Source: an uncultured Phycisphaerales bacterium (GTDB taxonomy: Bacteria; Planctomycetota; Phycisphaerae; Phycisphaerales; SM1A02). From it: a stretch of DNA of 64,000 nucleotides. Position numbers and translations under genes: made by a program. The stretch covers positions 1 through 64,000 of the forward strand of contig CASICI010000007.1 of the NCBI GenBank assembly GCA_949373145.1. Direction: 5' to 3'. Each line of letters begins with the position of its first letter. Position 1 is the first letter of the stretch. The notes under the pieces are model-generated. The model searched no databases and was not told the origin of the DNA. It saw only the letters and a list, made by a program, of their open reading frames with translations. Of this stretch, positions 26,464 to 35,454 are shown piece after piece.

Positions 26464-27294
26464 GTGCGAACCGCCATCATCAGTGACATCCACGCGAATC
26501 TCGAAGCCCTTGAGGTTGTCCTTGCCGACATCCGCGAGCAGGAAGTCGACCGGATCATCTGTCTCGGAGACGTGATCGGCTACGGACCTGATCCCTGCGC
26601 CTGCATCGATCTCGTGCAGGAGCACTGTCAGTTCTCACTTCTGGGGAATCATGACTTCGCGTGTCTGTTGGAGCCGACGAACTTCAATCCCATCGCGGCA
26701 CAGGGGTCCTATTGGACCCGAGCACAGTTCGAACCGGCGGGAGACGACCACGATCCAGCGGTGACGGCCCGAAGGCAGTCGTTCCTCCATCTCATGAAGA
26801 CGTATGCCTTTCTCGATGACGACCGTGATTACCTGCTGGTTCACGCCTCACCGAAAAAGCCTCTGTCCGAGTATCTCTTCAGAGATGACGTGCAGAAGCC
26901 ATCCAAACTCGCCACGGCGTTTCAGTCCATGCCGGGGGCTCACGCCTTCGTCGGCCACACCCACGTTCCCGGGGTCTTTTCCGGTGAGCTCGATGGGGCA
27001 GGGCGGATCAGCACGGAATCCTTGTTCGACTTCGAGTACGGAAACGAGCTCTCGGGACCGTTCGCCCTTGATCGTCAGGATGGGCAGATGCGGTTCATCG
27101 TCAATCCCGGTTCGGTGGGGCAGCCCCGGGATGGTGACCGCAGAGCCAGTTACGCGGTTCTGGACACGACTGGAGAGACTCCCACGGTCGAATTTCTCCG
27201 TCTCAGCTATCCAGCCGAGGTCACTGCGGAAAAAATCAGGCGAATAGACCAGCTGGCGGACCGTCTGGGCGATCGCCTGCTCGTCGGAGAGTGA
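26464..27294 (+). CDS. Metallophosphoesterase (YfcE/MJ0936-like), copy 1
   Basis: Calcineurin-like phosphoesterase of about 277 residues. Metal-binding motifs in order: ISDIHANLEAL, CLGDVIGYGPDP, LLGNHDF, LVHASP and FVGHTHVPG. INPGSVGQPRDGD near the end is typical of the family that includes MJ0936 and YfcE, which hydrolyse phosphodiesters. The GTG at 26464 gives the family start VRTAIISDIH. An earlier ATG at 26353 overlaps the kinase gene and adds a Ser/Arg-rich stretch. It lies 98 bases upstream of a paralogue in the same orientation. Confidence 0.88.
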   Translation: MRTAIISDIHANLEALEVVLADIREQEVDRIICLGDVIGYGPDPCACIDLVQEHCQFSLLGNHDFACLLEPTNFNPIAAQGSYWTRAQFEPAGDDHDPAVTARRQSFLHLMKTYAFLDDDRDYLLVHASPKKPLSEYLFRDDVQKPSKLATAFQSMPGAHAFVGHTHVPGVFSGELDGAGRISTESLFDFEYGNELSGPFALDRQDGQMRFIVNPGSVGQPRDGDRRASYAVLDTTGETPTVEFLRLSYPAEVTAEKIRRIDQLADRLGDRLLVGE

Positions 27295-27392
27295 CTCCGT
27301 TGGCGCTCGTGGGGGCGCTCCAATAGCATTGTCGTTTCGAGCCAATGAATCTCCACTTCGGAGTTTCAGGCCTCTGCCGGAGAAGCCTTTCA

Positions 27393-28286
27393 GTGCGCAT
27401 CGCCATCATCAGTGACATTCATTCGAATTCCATCGCCCTCAGTGCGGTGATGTCTGAAATCGAATCCAGCTCCATCGATGAGATCATCTGCCTGGGTGAC
27501 ATCATCGGGTACGGTCCTGATCCGCTGACGTGCATCGATGTCGTTCAGGAGAAGTGCTCCCTCGCTCTGCTGGGGAATCACGACTTCGCCTGTCGCACCC
27601 AGCCGGTGAACTTCAATCAGCTGGCTCGGGAAGCCGCACTCTGGACCAGAAACAAGCTCGACACCGCATGGCCCGATGAAGCCGCCCGGGAGCGACGAAT
27701 CTCGTTTCTCGATCGACTCCCCGTCCGTCGTCTGTTTCAGGACGATCCTCGATTGCTGTGCGTGCATGGTTCCAGTCGATGTGCCACCAACGAATACGTC
27801 TTTCCCGACGACGTCGAGGACAACGCGCGGTTCGATCGACTGTTCCAGAGATTCGAGGGAATCTGTTTCGAAGGTCACACGCACATGCCGGTGGTCTTCG
27901 AACAGGAGACACGCACCGACGACGACGGTGTCGAGCATTCCACCTACACGCGATATCTCGGATATCGCGAGGATGCTCGATCTCCCGGACCGGACGGGAC
28001 CGGCACGATTCGCGGAGCTTCGAAGGTTCCGCTGAAGCTCTCGGCCAATCGCAAGTACATCATCAATCCCGGAAGCGTCGGGCAACCACGTGACCGTGAT
28101 CCCTGGGCCTGTTGGGCGATTCTCGACTACGAGCCCGATTCGGACGAGATGATGATCTCATTTCGAAGAACCTACTATGACTGGCATCGGGTGCTGGAGA
28201 TGATTCGTCATTCCCAGCAGGCCGAAGAACAGCTTCCCTACCGCCTGGATGAGTTTCTCGGCGCACGACTTGAAAGAGGCCACTGA
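27393..28286 (+). CDS. Metallophosphoesterase (YfcE/MJ0936-like), copy 2
   Basis: About 297 residues, paralogous to the gene just upstream: the same VRIAIISDIHSN start, CLGDIIGYGPDP, LLGNHDFAC, CVHGSS, FEGHTHMP and INPGSVGQPRDRD. It differs by an insert of about 30 residues before the last motif (DDDGVEHSTYTRYLGYREDA region) and by a longer tail. The GTG at 27393 has GGAG ten bases upstream. Tandem duplication followed by divergence is the simplest reading. The natural substrate is unknown. Confidence 0.88.
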   Translation: MRIAIISDIHSNSIALSAVMSEIESSSIDEIICLGDIIGYGPDPLTCIDVVQEKCSLALLGNHDFACRTQPVNFNQLAREAALWTRNKLDTAWPDEAARERRISFLDRLPVRRLFQDDPRLLCVHGSSRCATNEYVFPDDVEDNARFDRLFQRFEGICFEGHTHMPVVFEQETRTDDDGVEHSTYTRYLGYREDARSPGPDGTGTIRGASKVPLKLSANRKYIINPGSVGQPRDRDPWACWAILDYEPDSDEMMISFRRTYYDWHRVLEMIRHSQQAEEQLPYRLDEFLGARLERGH

Positions 28287-28292
28287 GTTTTC

Positions 28293-30638
28293 ATGGAACC
28301 CGCCACTCGAAAAATCGTCCTGCCCCTGATCGCAGGCATGTTCGCAGCATTCGTCATCACCGCGTTGATCCTCGGTCCTGGTGATCAGGTTCCGGCTGCA
28401 AGCGATGGAGACTCCTCCGTCACACCGGCCGCCGCCGTCGATGGTGCGCCAGCCGATCCCGAGACGCCGGCTTCTGCGACACAACAAGCCGCCGTGCCTG
28501 CCGCCGCGCCTGCCGCCGCACCCACGGCCGCCACGGAAGTGGTGCTTCCCGTCGGCGCAGAAGCAGCCGCGCCTCCCGAAGGTGGTTTCGGATACCTCGA
28601 AGCCCAGGCCCCCGAAAGCACGGAAGGACGCGAACCCGGTTCTCTGGGATCGCTCGATCCCGACGTCTCACGAATGAAGCTGGCGTTCGCTCCGACGGCC
28701 GCGGGCATCTCGCAGATCACTTTCAGTGATTTCTGGAAGTCCGGTCGTGCCAAGCGCCAGGCCGCCTCCCATCGGGCCGCCGTGAGCGCGGGGTCCGCCG
28801 ACCCACCACCCATGCCTGCCGAGGAGGAACGCTACGTCCTCCAGAATTCAATCGAACTGCAGAACGAGCAGGGGCGATCATTCAACACGCCGATTCTCGC
28901 CGCGCATTCGATCGCGATCAGGGGCTGGGGTGACGAGACTCGCGTGGTGAGTCTCTTCGGCGCCGTCTGGACCGAACTCGAACCCGGAAGTTTCACCACC
29001 GAGATCCGCGACCAGAGTTCAGAAAAAGTCATTCTCGAGATCTCCCGCCGCTTCGTCTTCTCCGCCGATGGCTACGACATCGCGCTCGAGCAGCGAGCCA
29101 TCAACAGATCCGACCGACCCCTCGCACTTCGTTGGTACCAGTACGGCCCGGCCGATCTGGAACTCGAAGGCACGACCTATCTCCGTGACGTGCGACGCTT
29201 TCATCTCGGCTTCCTCTTCGATCCCACGCGGGACCCCGAACAGAAGCACGTGCTTTCTCAGGGCATGATGCGCGAACGCTCCGACGCCATCTCCATGGGA
29301 GAGGCGTTCACCGAGTCCGCCGAGGACAATCGGATGTGGCCGACGGAACAGTCGATCGAAGAGGATCTTCGATTGTCCTGGTTCGGCGCCACCAACCGGT
29401 ACTTCGGGCTCTGCATCCATCCGATCTACGACCCACCCGATCAACCCTCCCGACGTCTTTCGGTCATCGAGTTCATCGAGCCCGCTCTCGGCAAGACCTT
29501 CGACAAGGAAGGCCAGGAACAGCAGGTCGTCACCACCTCGCTCCACGGCACGGAACAACTCGTGAGTTCGGGTCAGACCGCATCCTGGGACATGGGTGTC
29601 TTCGCCGGCCCGCTCGAACGGAGCATCCTGAACGACGAACAGCCCTACGACGCACTCGGCATGGGCGGGCTCATCCTCTACCTGATGAGCGGATGCTGCA
29701 CCTTCTGCACGTTCTCGTGGCTGGCCGACTTCATGATCGTGTTCCTGGCGGCCATCAATTCGGTGGTCTTCGACTGGGGTGTCGCGATCATCATCCTGGT
29801 GTTCGTGGTTCGTGCCTGCCTCCATCCCATCACCCGCAAGGGACAGATCGGCATGCAGAAGAGTGCGAAGGCCATGGGTGAGATCAAGCCCGAACTCGAC
29901 AAGCTTCGGGAACGCTTTCCCAACGACAACGAGAAGATGCGCCAGGAACAGATGCGTCTGATGCAGGAGAAGGGGGTCAACCCACTGGGTTGCGCGACCG
30001 GCATGCTGCCCATGTTCCTTCAGATGCCCATCTGGATCGCACTGTACGCCGTGCTCTTCTTCGCCTTCGATCTCCGGCAGCAGTGGGCCTTCTACGGATT
30101 CTTCCAGCTGTTCGATGGCTGGTCCTTCATGGGCGACCTCAGTGCCCCGGACAACTTCATCGACTTCGGCGTTCAGAAGGAATTCCTCTTCTTCACCTTC
30201 ACCGGCATCAACCTGCTTCCGCTGTTGATGGGCGTGGTCTTCTTCATCCAGCAGAAGTACATGGCACCGCCACCCAGTGCGACCATGACCGATGATCAGA
30301 AGAAGCAGCAGAAGTTGATGAAGATCATGATGCTCGTGATGTTCCCCATCATGCTCTACGGCGCACCCAGCGGTCTGACGCTCTACATCCTCACTTCCAG
30401 CATCATCGGCACCACCGAGAGTCGCTTCATCCGCAAGCACATCAATCGGATGGAAGAACTCGCCGAGGCGGGCGTGGTGGACGAGAAGGCTCTGGCCAAG
30501 GCCGAGCGCAAGAAGAAGCGCCAGGACAAGACCGGAAAGATGTACGAGAAGATGCTTGAGAACGCTCAGGCCAAACGAAACAAGAAGGCCCAGAAGCCAC
30601 GCAATTTCAAGTCCAAGACGGATCGCAAGAAGAGTTGA
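28293..30638 (+). CDS. yidC: Membrane protein insertase YidC
   Basis: Inserts and folds membrane proteins with or without SecYEG. It has 781 residues, longer than the roughly 550 of E. coli. There is one transmembrane segment near the amino end (VLPLIAGMFAAFVITALIL), then an Ala/Pro-rich linker (residues about 32-95) and a large periplasmic beta domain to about 450. The conserved five-helix core runs from about 455, with HPITRKGQIGMQKSAKAM, the Gln/Met-rich coiled hairpin EKMRQEQMRLMQEKGVNPLG and MLPMFLQMPIWIALY. The tail is rich in Lys and Arg, as expected for ribosome contact. mnmE follows 12 bases later, the common yidC-mnmE order. Confidence 0.97.
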   Translation: MEPATRKIVLPLIAGMFAAFVITALILGPGDQVPAASDGDSSVTPAAAVDGAPADPETPASATQQAAVPAAAPAAAPTAATEVVLPVGAEAAAPPEGGFGYLEAQAPESTEGREPGSLGSLDPDVSRMKLAFAPTAAGISQITFSDFWKSGRAKRQAASHRAAVSAGSADPPPMPAEEERYVLQNSIELQNEQGRSFNTPILAAHSIAIRGWGDETRVVSLFGAVWTELEPGSFTTEIRDQSSEKVILEISRRFVFSADGYDIALEQRAINRSDRPLALRWYQYGPADLELEGTTYLRDVRRFHLGFLFDPTRDPEQKHVLSQGMMRERSDAISMGEAFTESAEDNRMWPTEQSIEEDLRLSWFGATNRYFGLCIHPIYDPPDQPSRRLSVIEFIEPALGKTFDKEGQEQQVVTTSLHGTEQLVSSGQTASWDMGVFAGPLERSILNDEQPYDALGMGGLILYLMSGCCTFCTFSWLADFMIVFLAAINSVVFDWGVAIIILVFVVRACLHPITRKGQIGMQKSAKAMGEIKPELDKLRERFPNDNEKMRQEQMRLMQEKGVNPLGCATGMLPMFLQMPIWIALYAVLFFAFDLRQQWAFYGFFQLFDGWSFMGDLSAPDNFIDFGVQKEFLFFTFTGINLLPLLMGVVFFIQQKYMAPPPSATMTDDQKKQQKLMKIMMLVMFPIMLYGAPSGLTLYILTSSIIGTTESRFIRKHINRMEELAEAGVVDEKALAKAERKKKRQDKTGKMYEKMLENAQAKRNKKAQKPRNFKSKTDRKKS

Positions 30639-30650
30639 GTCCCGTTTCGC

Positions 30651-32009
30651 ATGAACGTCGCCGACACCATCATCGCGATCGGCTCCCCACCGGGACGTTC
30701 CCAGCGGACACTTCTGCGACTTGCCGGACCTGACGCGTTTCGTGTGTGTGACATCATCGATCCGGTTCGTGGCCTCAGGTCATCCGTTTTCGAGCTCGGA
30801 AGTCACGCACTTCCAGTCCTCCGATTCATCGCACCAGGTCCCGACAGCTACACCGGCGACGACGTGATCGAATTGCTCGTCCCCGGTGGTCGACCGTTGG
30901 TCGAACTGATCCGAAACGAGCTCGATGGTCGTGCCGATCGACTGGGCATCCCTCTGCGTGATGCGGGACCCGGTGAATACACCGCTCGCGCCTATCTCAA
31001 CGGACGCATCGATCTGCTCGAGGCGGAGGGAATCTCCGAGACGATCAGGGCGGAGACCGATTCACAACTTCGCGCCGCTCATGGTCTCTCCGCGGGGGGG
31101 CTCGGTGAATTCGCTCGGGAGATCGCCTCCGAGATCATTCGTCTCGCGGGCCTGGTCGAAGCCGGCATCGATTTCACCGATCAGGAGGACGTCGTCGCCA
31201 TTCCCATGGAGGAGTTGATCACGTCCGTTCAAGCGCTTCTCGTCCCTCTGCGTGATCGTCTGGCTCGCTCCGTCACCATCGAAAGGCTCGACTCCGTCCC
31301 GGTGGTGGTTCTCATCGGTCGACCGAACGCAGGAAAATCAAGCCTCTTCAACGCCTTGCTCGGACGTGAGCGCACGGTCGTCGCCGACCGCGCCGGAACC
31401 ACCCGTGACGTTCTGGCCGAGCCGCTTCAGATCGATGGTGATGACGGAGCGCTCGAGATCCTTCTGCTCGATGGTGCCGGGTTCGATCCGTCCAATCCGA
31501 ATCCGGGTCATCTGGAACTCGCGATGGAACGTCGGATCGGCGAAGCCCTTCAGCGGTCCGACCTGCTGATTCGATGCACGGCACCGGGTGAGGAACCGAT
31601 CGATCTCGAACCCTTCATCGAGAACGGGGGCGGCCTCCGCATCCTCGACGTGGCGACGAAATGCGATCTCGCTGCCGACGACGCGCGAACGGGACTACGA
31701 ACCAGTTCGACATCCGCGCTGGGCCTGGACACCCTGACGCGCTCGATTCGTTCATCGCTCGGTGGGTCTTCGAACGTGCTGGGTGCGGACAGGTTCGCCT
31801 TGAACCAACGGCACGAATCGGTGCTTCGTCGTTGCCGCGAGACCCTCGATCAACTCCTGGTCCTGTCGTGTGACGACGACGCACCTCCGGTTGAATTCCT
31901 GGCCGCTCGCCTGCGGCAGGCGCTGGATGAGCTTGGCATGCTCATCGGCCGCGTCACGCCCGATGACGTTCTGGATCAGGTCTTCGCGAACTTCTGCGTC
32001 GGGAAATGA
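30651..32009 (+). CDS. mnmE: tRNA uridine-5-carboxymethylaminomethyl modification GTPase
   Basis: With MnmG, modifies the wobble uridine of certain tRNAs. The amino-terminal formyl-THF-binding domain has DTIIAIGSPPGRS and the GPGEYTARAYLNGRIDLLEA segment. The G domain has GRPNAGKSSLFNALLG (G1), the G2 region AGTTRDV, DGAGFDP (G3; usually DTAG) and TKCD (G4). The carboxy end FCVGK keeps the catalytic Cys of the FC(I/V)GK motif. The length of 452 residues is normal. It is directly downstream of yidC and probably in the same transcript. Confidence 0.96.
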   Translation: MNVADTIIAIGSPPGRSQRTLLRLAGPDAFRVCDIIDPVRGLRSSVFELGSHALPVLRFIAPGPDSYTGDDVIELLVPGGRPLVELIRNELDGRADRLGIPLRDAGPGEYTARAYLNGRIDLLEAEGISETIRAETDSQLRAAHGLSAGGLGEFAREIASEIIRLAGLVEAGIDFTDQEDVVAIPMEELITSVQALLVPLRDRLARSVTIERLDSVPVVVLIGRPNAGKSSLFNALLGRERTVVADRAGTTRDVLAEPLQIDGDDGALEILLLDGAGFDPSNPNPGHLELAMERRIGEALQRSDLLIRCTAPGEEPIDLEPFIENGGGLRILDVATKCDLAADDARTGLRTSSTSALGLDTLTRSIRSSLGGSSNVLGADRFALNQRHESVLRRCRETLDQLLVLSCDDDAPPVEFLAARLRQALDELGMLIGRVTPDDVLDQVFANFCVGK

Positions 32010-32015
32010 TCCGAT

Positions 32016-33440
32016 TCAGAATCGGATCATGACCGCCAGATACGCGCTCACCGCATCATCGAGTTGAGCGGGCGCGCCTCCACCGGGATCGATCACCCAC
32101 TCGAGTCCCGGTTGGATCATCATCGCCGGTGTGACTTGAATCCTGTAGAAGACTTCGGCGAGCACCTCACTTCCTCCGGCAGGACCGGGCAGGCCGTTGC
32201 GCATGGTGGAGCGAAAGATCTCCGTGTCATCGGAAAAGATCGTCGTGCCCGCCATGACTCCGAGTGCGTCCGAATTCCGACCGGGGATGACGCCGGTTGC
32301 GCTGACGCCCGCCATCATCGACCAGGTCTGTGCATTCTTCGAAGCCGGGCTCCACGCCACCGAGCCGAAGAGCTGCACCCCGCCACCCCGTGCGGCATTG
32401 TCTTCGTTCCTCGACCAGACCGTCTGTGACAGAGTCAGGTAGCCGCCGGGAACGTCATCCACCCCGGTCGTGGAGTCACCTTCGGTCGCCGAGGTCCCCG
32501 TCTGCAACCAGCCGCCCAGCGTGAGTTCTCCCGGTGTTCTCGTTCCCGATCCCCAGCCGACATCGATCTGTGAAATCAGGAACCAATGATCAGCGTCATC
32601 GAAGAAGGATCCCACGCCATGGTTTCCCGTGGAGGGTCCCACCTCGCCGGTGGCCGGATCGAATGCGGGGGTCGTTCCATCCCACCAACCGAAGTGGGCG
32701 TTCACGTCCTCCGCGAGTTCCAGATCGATCTGCAGACCGATCGCGGGGTTCGGAAACGTCGGCAGAAATTCGTCGAGCGTGGCGGGGTTCGCGGCCAGGC
32801 CATTCTGAAAACCGTCCGCGGCATTCACACCGGCGAAGGTGACGTTCGCATCGATCTTTCCGAATGTGATCAGGAGTCCTTGGTCGTCGAGTGACTGTCT
32901 CCAGTAGAACTGATTCAGTTGTGCGACCCAGCTTTGATCGTTCGAGGGGAAATTCCCGTCGACTCCGATCCTGCTTCCGGTGGGAGAGAACGATCCGGGT
33001 GGTTCGAATCGACCGTTGTACCAGGCCATCTGCGCGACGTTCATGAAGAACAGCCCGCCATCCAGGCCGATCGCCTTTTCGGCATCCACCGTCAATTCGA
33101 TCTGTGTGATGCCGGCTCCGAAGAAACCCGTGTCGAATCCGCCCTGAAGATTGTCGAACATCAGCGCGCTGTAGGACCCGTTCAACTGGATTCCATCATC
33201 GATGAGCTCGTTTCGCACTCCGCTCCAGTTTCCGGTGACACCGAGCGACTCCCAGGGCCAGTCGTCATAGGACGACGGGTCCACCATCCGTGCCGGTTCC
33301 ACGCCGGTGATGGCGGGATACTGGTTGGGAGGTAGTTCGGCGGGAGGGTGCTCGATGGCGGGGGGGTCATCATCGGCTCGTGTTACAGCGACTGCAGCGA
33401 GCGCTAGCATCGTGACCAGGATGGTGTTTGGCCGTGACAT
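32016..33440 (-). CDS. OprB-family carbohydrate-selective porin
   Basis: Outer-membrane beta-barrel of about 474 residues with a signal peptide (MSRPNTILVTMLALAAVAVT). Family markers are WPWESLGVTGNWSGVRNELI near the mature start, GLFFMNVAQMAWYNG, LLITFGKIDANVTFAG and the repeated WxxP-type strands, ending in a strand with a terminal Phe (AVMIRF). OprB porins let sugars enter the periplasm. The ATG at 33440 gives a clean signal peptide; an ATG at 33470 is possible but adds His and Cys residues. The neighbouring genes are unrelated. Confidence 0.85.
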   Translation of the reverse strand: MSRPNTILVTMLALAAVAVTRADDDPPAIEHPPAELPPNQYPAITGVEPARMVDPSSYDDWPWESLGVTGNWSGVRNELIDDGIQLNGSYSALMFDNLQGGFDTGFFGAGITQIELTVDAEKAIGLDGGLFFMNVAQMAWYNGRFEPPGSFSPTGSRIGVDGNFPSNDQSWVAQLNQFYWRQSLDDQGLLITFGKIDANVTFAGVNAADGFQNGLAANPATLDEFLPTFPNPAIGLQIDLELAEDVNAHFGWWDGTTPAFDPATGEVGPSTGNHGVGSFFDDADHWFLISQIDVGWGSGTRTPGELTLGGWLQTGTSATEGDSTTGVDDVPGGYLTLSQTVWSRNEDNAARGGGVQLFGSVAWSPASKNAQTWSMMAGVSATGVIPGRNSDALGVMAGTTIFSDDTEIFRSTMRNGLPGPAGGSEVLAEVFYRIQVTPAMMIQPGLEWVIDPGGGAPAQLDDAVSAYLAVMIRF

Positions 33441-33496
33441 GCCGTCATGGTATCCGCAGTGACTCATCATGCCCCCATCTCGACTAGCCTGCGTGC

Positions 33497-33892
33497 ATGA
33501 GCATGAGCATGAATCGAATCGACATCAGACCCCGTTACTGCGAATGCGACCCTATGGGCGTCGCACACCACGCCACGTTTCCAATCTGGTTCGAGATGGG
33601 TCGTACCGAGCTGTTGCGAGAGACCGGTGTCAGTTACCGGGAACTCGAAGCCGAAGGCGTCTTTCTCGCGGTGGTTCGATTGGACGTCCGCTACAAGTCA
33701 CCGGCACGGTACGACGATCAACTGATTCTTGAGACCAGGCTCGGACCGGTCGGACGAGTCAAGATCGAGCATGAGTACACCCTGCGACGTGACGATGTCG
33801 TGGTCGCGACCGGCAGGACGACGCTTGCCTGTCTGGGTGCCGATGGTGCGGCTCGTCTGCTGCCGGATGTTCTCGCGCGACTGCACGATTGA
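33497..33892 (+). CDS. YbgC/4HBT-type acyl-CoA thioesterase
   Basis: Hot-dog-fold thioesterase of 131 residues. The active-site region reads YCECDPMGVAHHATFPIWFE, with the catalytic Asp in CDPMGV and the GVAHH turn typical of YbgC/4-hydroxybenzoyl-CoA thioesterases. RLDVRYKSPARYDDQLI is the second conserved strand. In other bacteria YbgC is linked to phospholipid metabolism and the Tol-Pal system, but no tol genes are present here. Two start codons (MSMSM) are close together. Confidence 0.88.
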   Translation: MSMSMNRIDIRPRYCECDPMGVAHHATFPIWFEMGRTELLRETGVSYRELEAEGVFLAVVRLDVRYKSPARYDDQLILETRLGPVGRVKIEHEYTLRRDDVVVATGRTTLACLGADGAARLLPDVLARLHD

Positions 33893-33920
33893 TCACGTTC
33901 GATCACGTTCGATCACGTCG
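33891..33920. repeat. Three tandem copies of a 10-base unit between convergent genes
   Basis: GATCACGTTC occurs at 33891-33900 and 33901-33910, and as GATCACGTCG at 33911-33920. The array spans the stop of the thioesterase gene (33890-33892) and the stop of the facing DciA-like gene (33913-33915). Each unit supplies stop triplets on both strands. Confidence 0.7.
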
Positions 33921-34281
33921 ATCGCTTGTCGTCCGGAGCCGGCGAGAGTTTCGTTCGTATTCTCGACAGCGGACCCGAGTAGCTTCGTCTCAGTTCCGCT
34001 TCCAATCCACTCTTGAGCAACCGGTCCAGTTCGTACTTGGCCGGGCTCGATTCGACCAGGATCGTGATCGTTCCACCACGCATCTCTCCGAACCGACAGG
34101 CAGTGCTGATCTGTTGTGGGACATGGCGGTCCCAGGCCTCGGTGAAGGTGGAGAGTCGGCCCTCATTTCGCTTCGCAACCTTCTTGGTCGACTCCACGAG
34201 CCCTGAAATCGAAGTCTCAGGGTCCCATTTACGCCGGTAAGGGGCGATTCTTCGTAATCTGGCCAGTCTGGGATCGGTCAT
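33913..34281 (-). CDS. DciA-like DUF721 protein
   Basis: 122 residues. The central segment (FTEAWDRHVPQQISTACRFG, then MRGGTITILVESSPAKYELD) is the DUF721 pattern: an alpha-beta KH-like fold with TEAWD..VP and a L..V.SP.. strand. Members such as DciA load the replicative helicase in bacteria without DnaC, so a replication role is possible. The frame stays open far upstream, but that part is opposite the ABC ATPase gene and is not protein-like, so the ATG at 34281 is used. It lies 42 bases from the divergent ATPase start. Confidence 0.75.
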   Translation of the reverse strand: MTDPRLARLRRIAPYRRKWDPETSISGLVESTKKVAKRNEGRLSTFTEAWDRHVPQQISTACRFGEMRGGTITILVESSPAKYELDRLLKSGLEAELRRSYSGPLSRIRTKLSPAPDDKRST

Positions 34282-34323
34282 CACCCCCGAGGATAGGGGG
34301 TTCAGCGGTATGCTGCTCGACCT

Positions 34324-35400
34324 ATGACACAGGTACGACTTGATTCCATCCGAAAGATGTTCGGCGACACCGTCGCCGTGAACGACGTTTCCTTCGAGAT
34401 CAACTCCGGAGACCTCTTCTTTCTGCTCGGCCCATCCGGCTGTGGAAAGACGACGCTTCTCAGAATGATCGCCGGCTTCTCCACGCCCACGGCGGGGTCC
34501 ATTCACATCGGCAATCGTGACGTCACGAAGCTCGGTGCTGAAAAGCGCGACACCGGCATGGTCTTTCAGAGCTACGCACTCTGGCCTCACATGAGCGTTC
34601 ACCAGAACGTGGCATTCGGTCTGAAGGTCCGCAAGCTCGCGAAGCCCGACATCGAACGTGAAGTGGCACGGGCGCTCGAACTCGTTCGCATGGATTCGTA
34701 CGCGCATCGTCGACCGAACGAGTTGTCCGGTGGTCAGCAGCAGCGAGTCGCTCTGGCACGCGCCCTCGCGTTCAAGCCCACCGTGCTCCTGCTCGACGAA
34801 CCATTGTCGAACCTCGATGCCAAGTTGCGCATCGAGATGCGCAACGAGATCAGACGAATCGTCGATGAACTCGGGATCACCACGATCTACGTCACGCATG
34901 ATCAGAAGGAAGCGCTCTCGCTTGCCGATGGCATGGTCGTGATGAGTGACGGAAAGGTCATCCACCAGGGGGCGCCGCGTGAACTCTATCATCGACCCCG
35001 CAATCGTTTCACCGCGGAGTTTCTGGGTGAGACCAACCTTTTCGTGGGAGACGTCGAACGTCATGAGGGCGACCTTCGTGTCGTGAAGACGATCTTCGGT
35101 CCGTTGTCCTCGACCACTTCCGATCCCGATGCGCCGTCCAGTGGAAAGGTCTCCCTGTCCATCCGGCCGGAAAGCCTCACTCGATCCGATTCGACCACTC
35201 CGGAGGCGTACAATCGCATCGCGGGCAAGCTCATCGAGACCGTGTTTCTCGGTGAGGTGGCGCAGCATCAGGTCGCCGTGGGCGATGATGCCGTATTGAA
35301 GGTTCTCGAAATCAATCCGCGTGAGCGGACTGACACCAAGCCGGGCGACGCGATCGAACTCGCCGTCGCTCCGGAGGATGTGGTGGTACTGGTCGACTGA
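34324..35400 (+). CDS. ABC transporter ATP-binding protein
   Basis: 358 residues of the CUT1/Fe3+/polyamine importer class. Walker A is GPSGCGKTT (residues 36-44), the Q-loop is VFQSYALWPHM, the signature is LSGGQQQRVALARAL, Walker B is VLLLDEPLSNLD, and the switch His is in YVTHDQKEA. From about 240 a TOBE domain follows (VSLSIRPESL, HQVAVGDDAVLKV). No permease or binding-protein gene is nearby, so the cargo cannot be named. Families that share this form import sugars, iron(III), phosphonate or polyamines. Confidence 0.85.
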   Translation: MTQVRLDSIRKMFGDTVAVNDVSFEINSGDLFFLLGPSGCGKTTLLRMIAGFSTPTAGSIHIGNRDVTKLGAEKRDTGMVFQSYALWPHMSVHQNVAFGLKVRKLAKPDIEREVARALELVRMDSYAHRRPNELSGGQQQRVALARALAFKPTVLLLDEPLSNLDAKLRIEMRNEIRRIVDELGITTIYVTHDQKEALSLADGMVVMSDGKVIHQGAPRELYHRPRNRFTAEFLGETNLFVGDVERHEGDLRVVKTIFGPLSSTTSDPDAPSSGKVSLSIRPESLTRSDSTTPEAYNRIAGKLIETVFLGEVAQHQVAVGDDAVLKVLEINPRERTDTKPGDAIELAVAPEDVVVLVD

Positions 35401-35454
35401 CCTGGTCGGCCACCACGCTTCAGGAAGGATCCGACGGGTCATGCTCGTCCTCCC

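Noticed and set aside
29019-30440. Long minus-strand open frame of 473 codons
   Set aside because: It is fully antisense to yidC, has His/Glu-rich low-complexity content and no recognisable protein features.
34282-35442. Upstream part of the open frame that contains the DciA-like gene
   Set aside because: It is antisense to the ABC ATPase. Only the last 122 codons look like a protein, so the start was moved to 34281.
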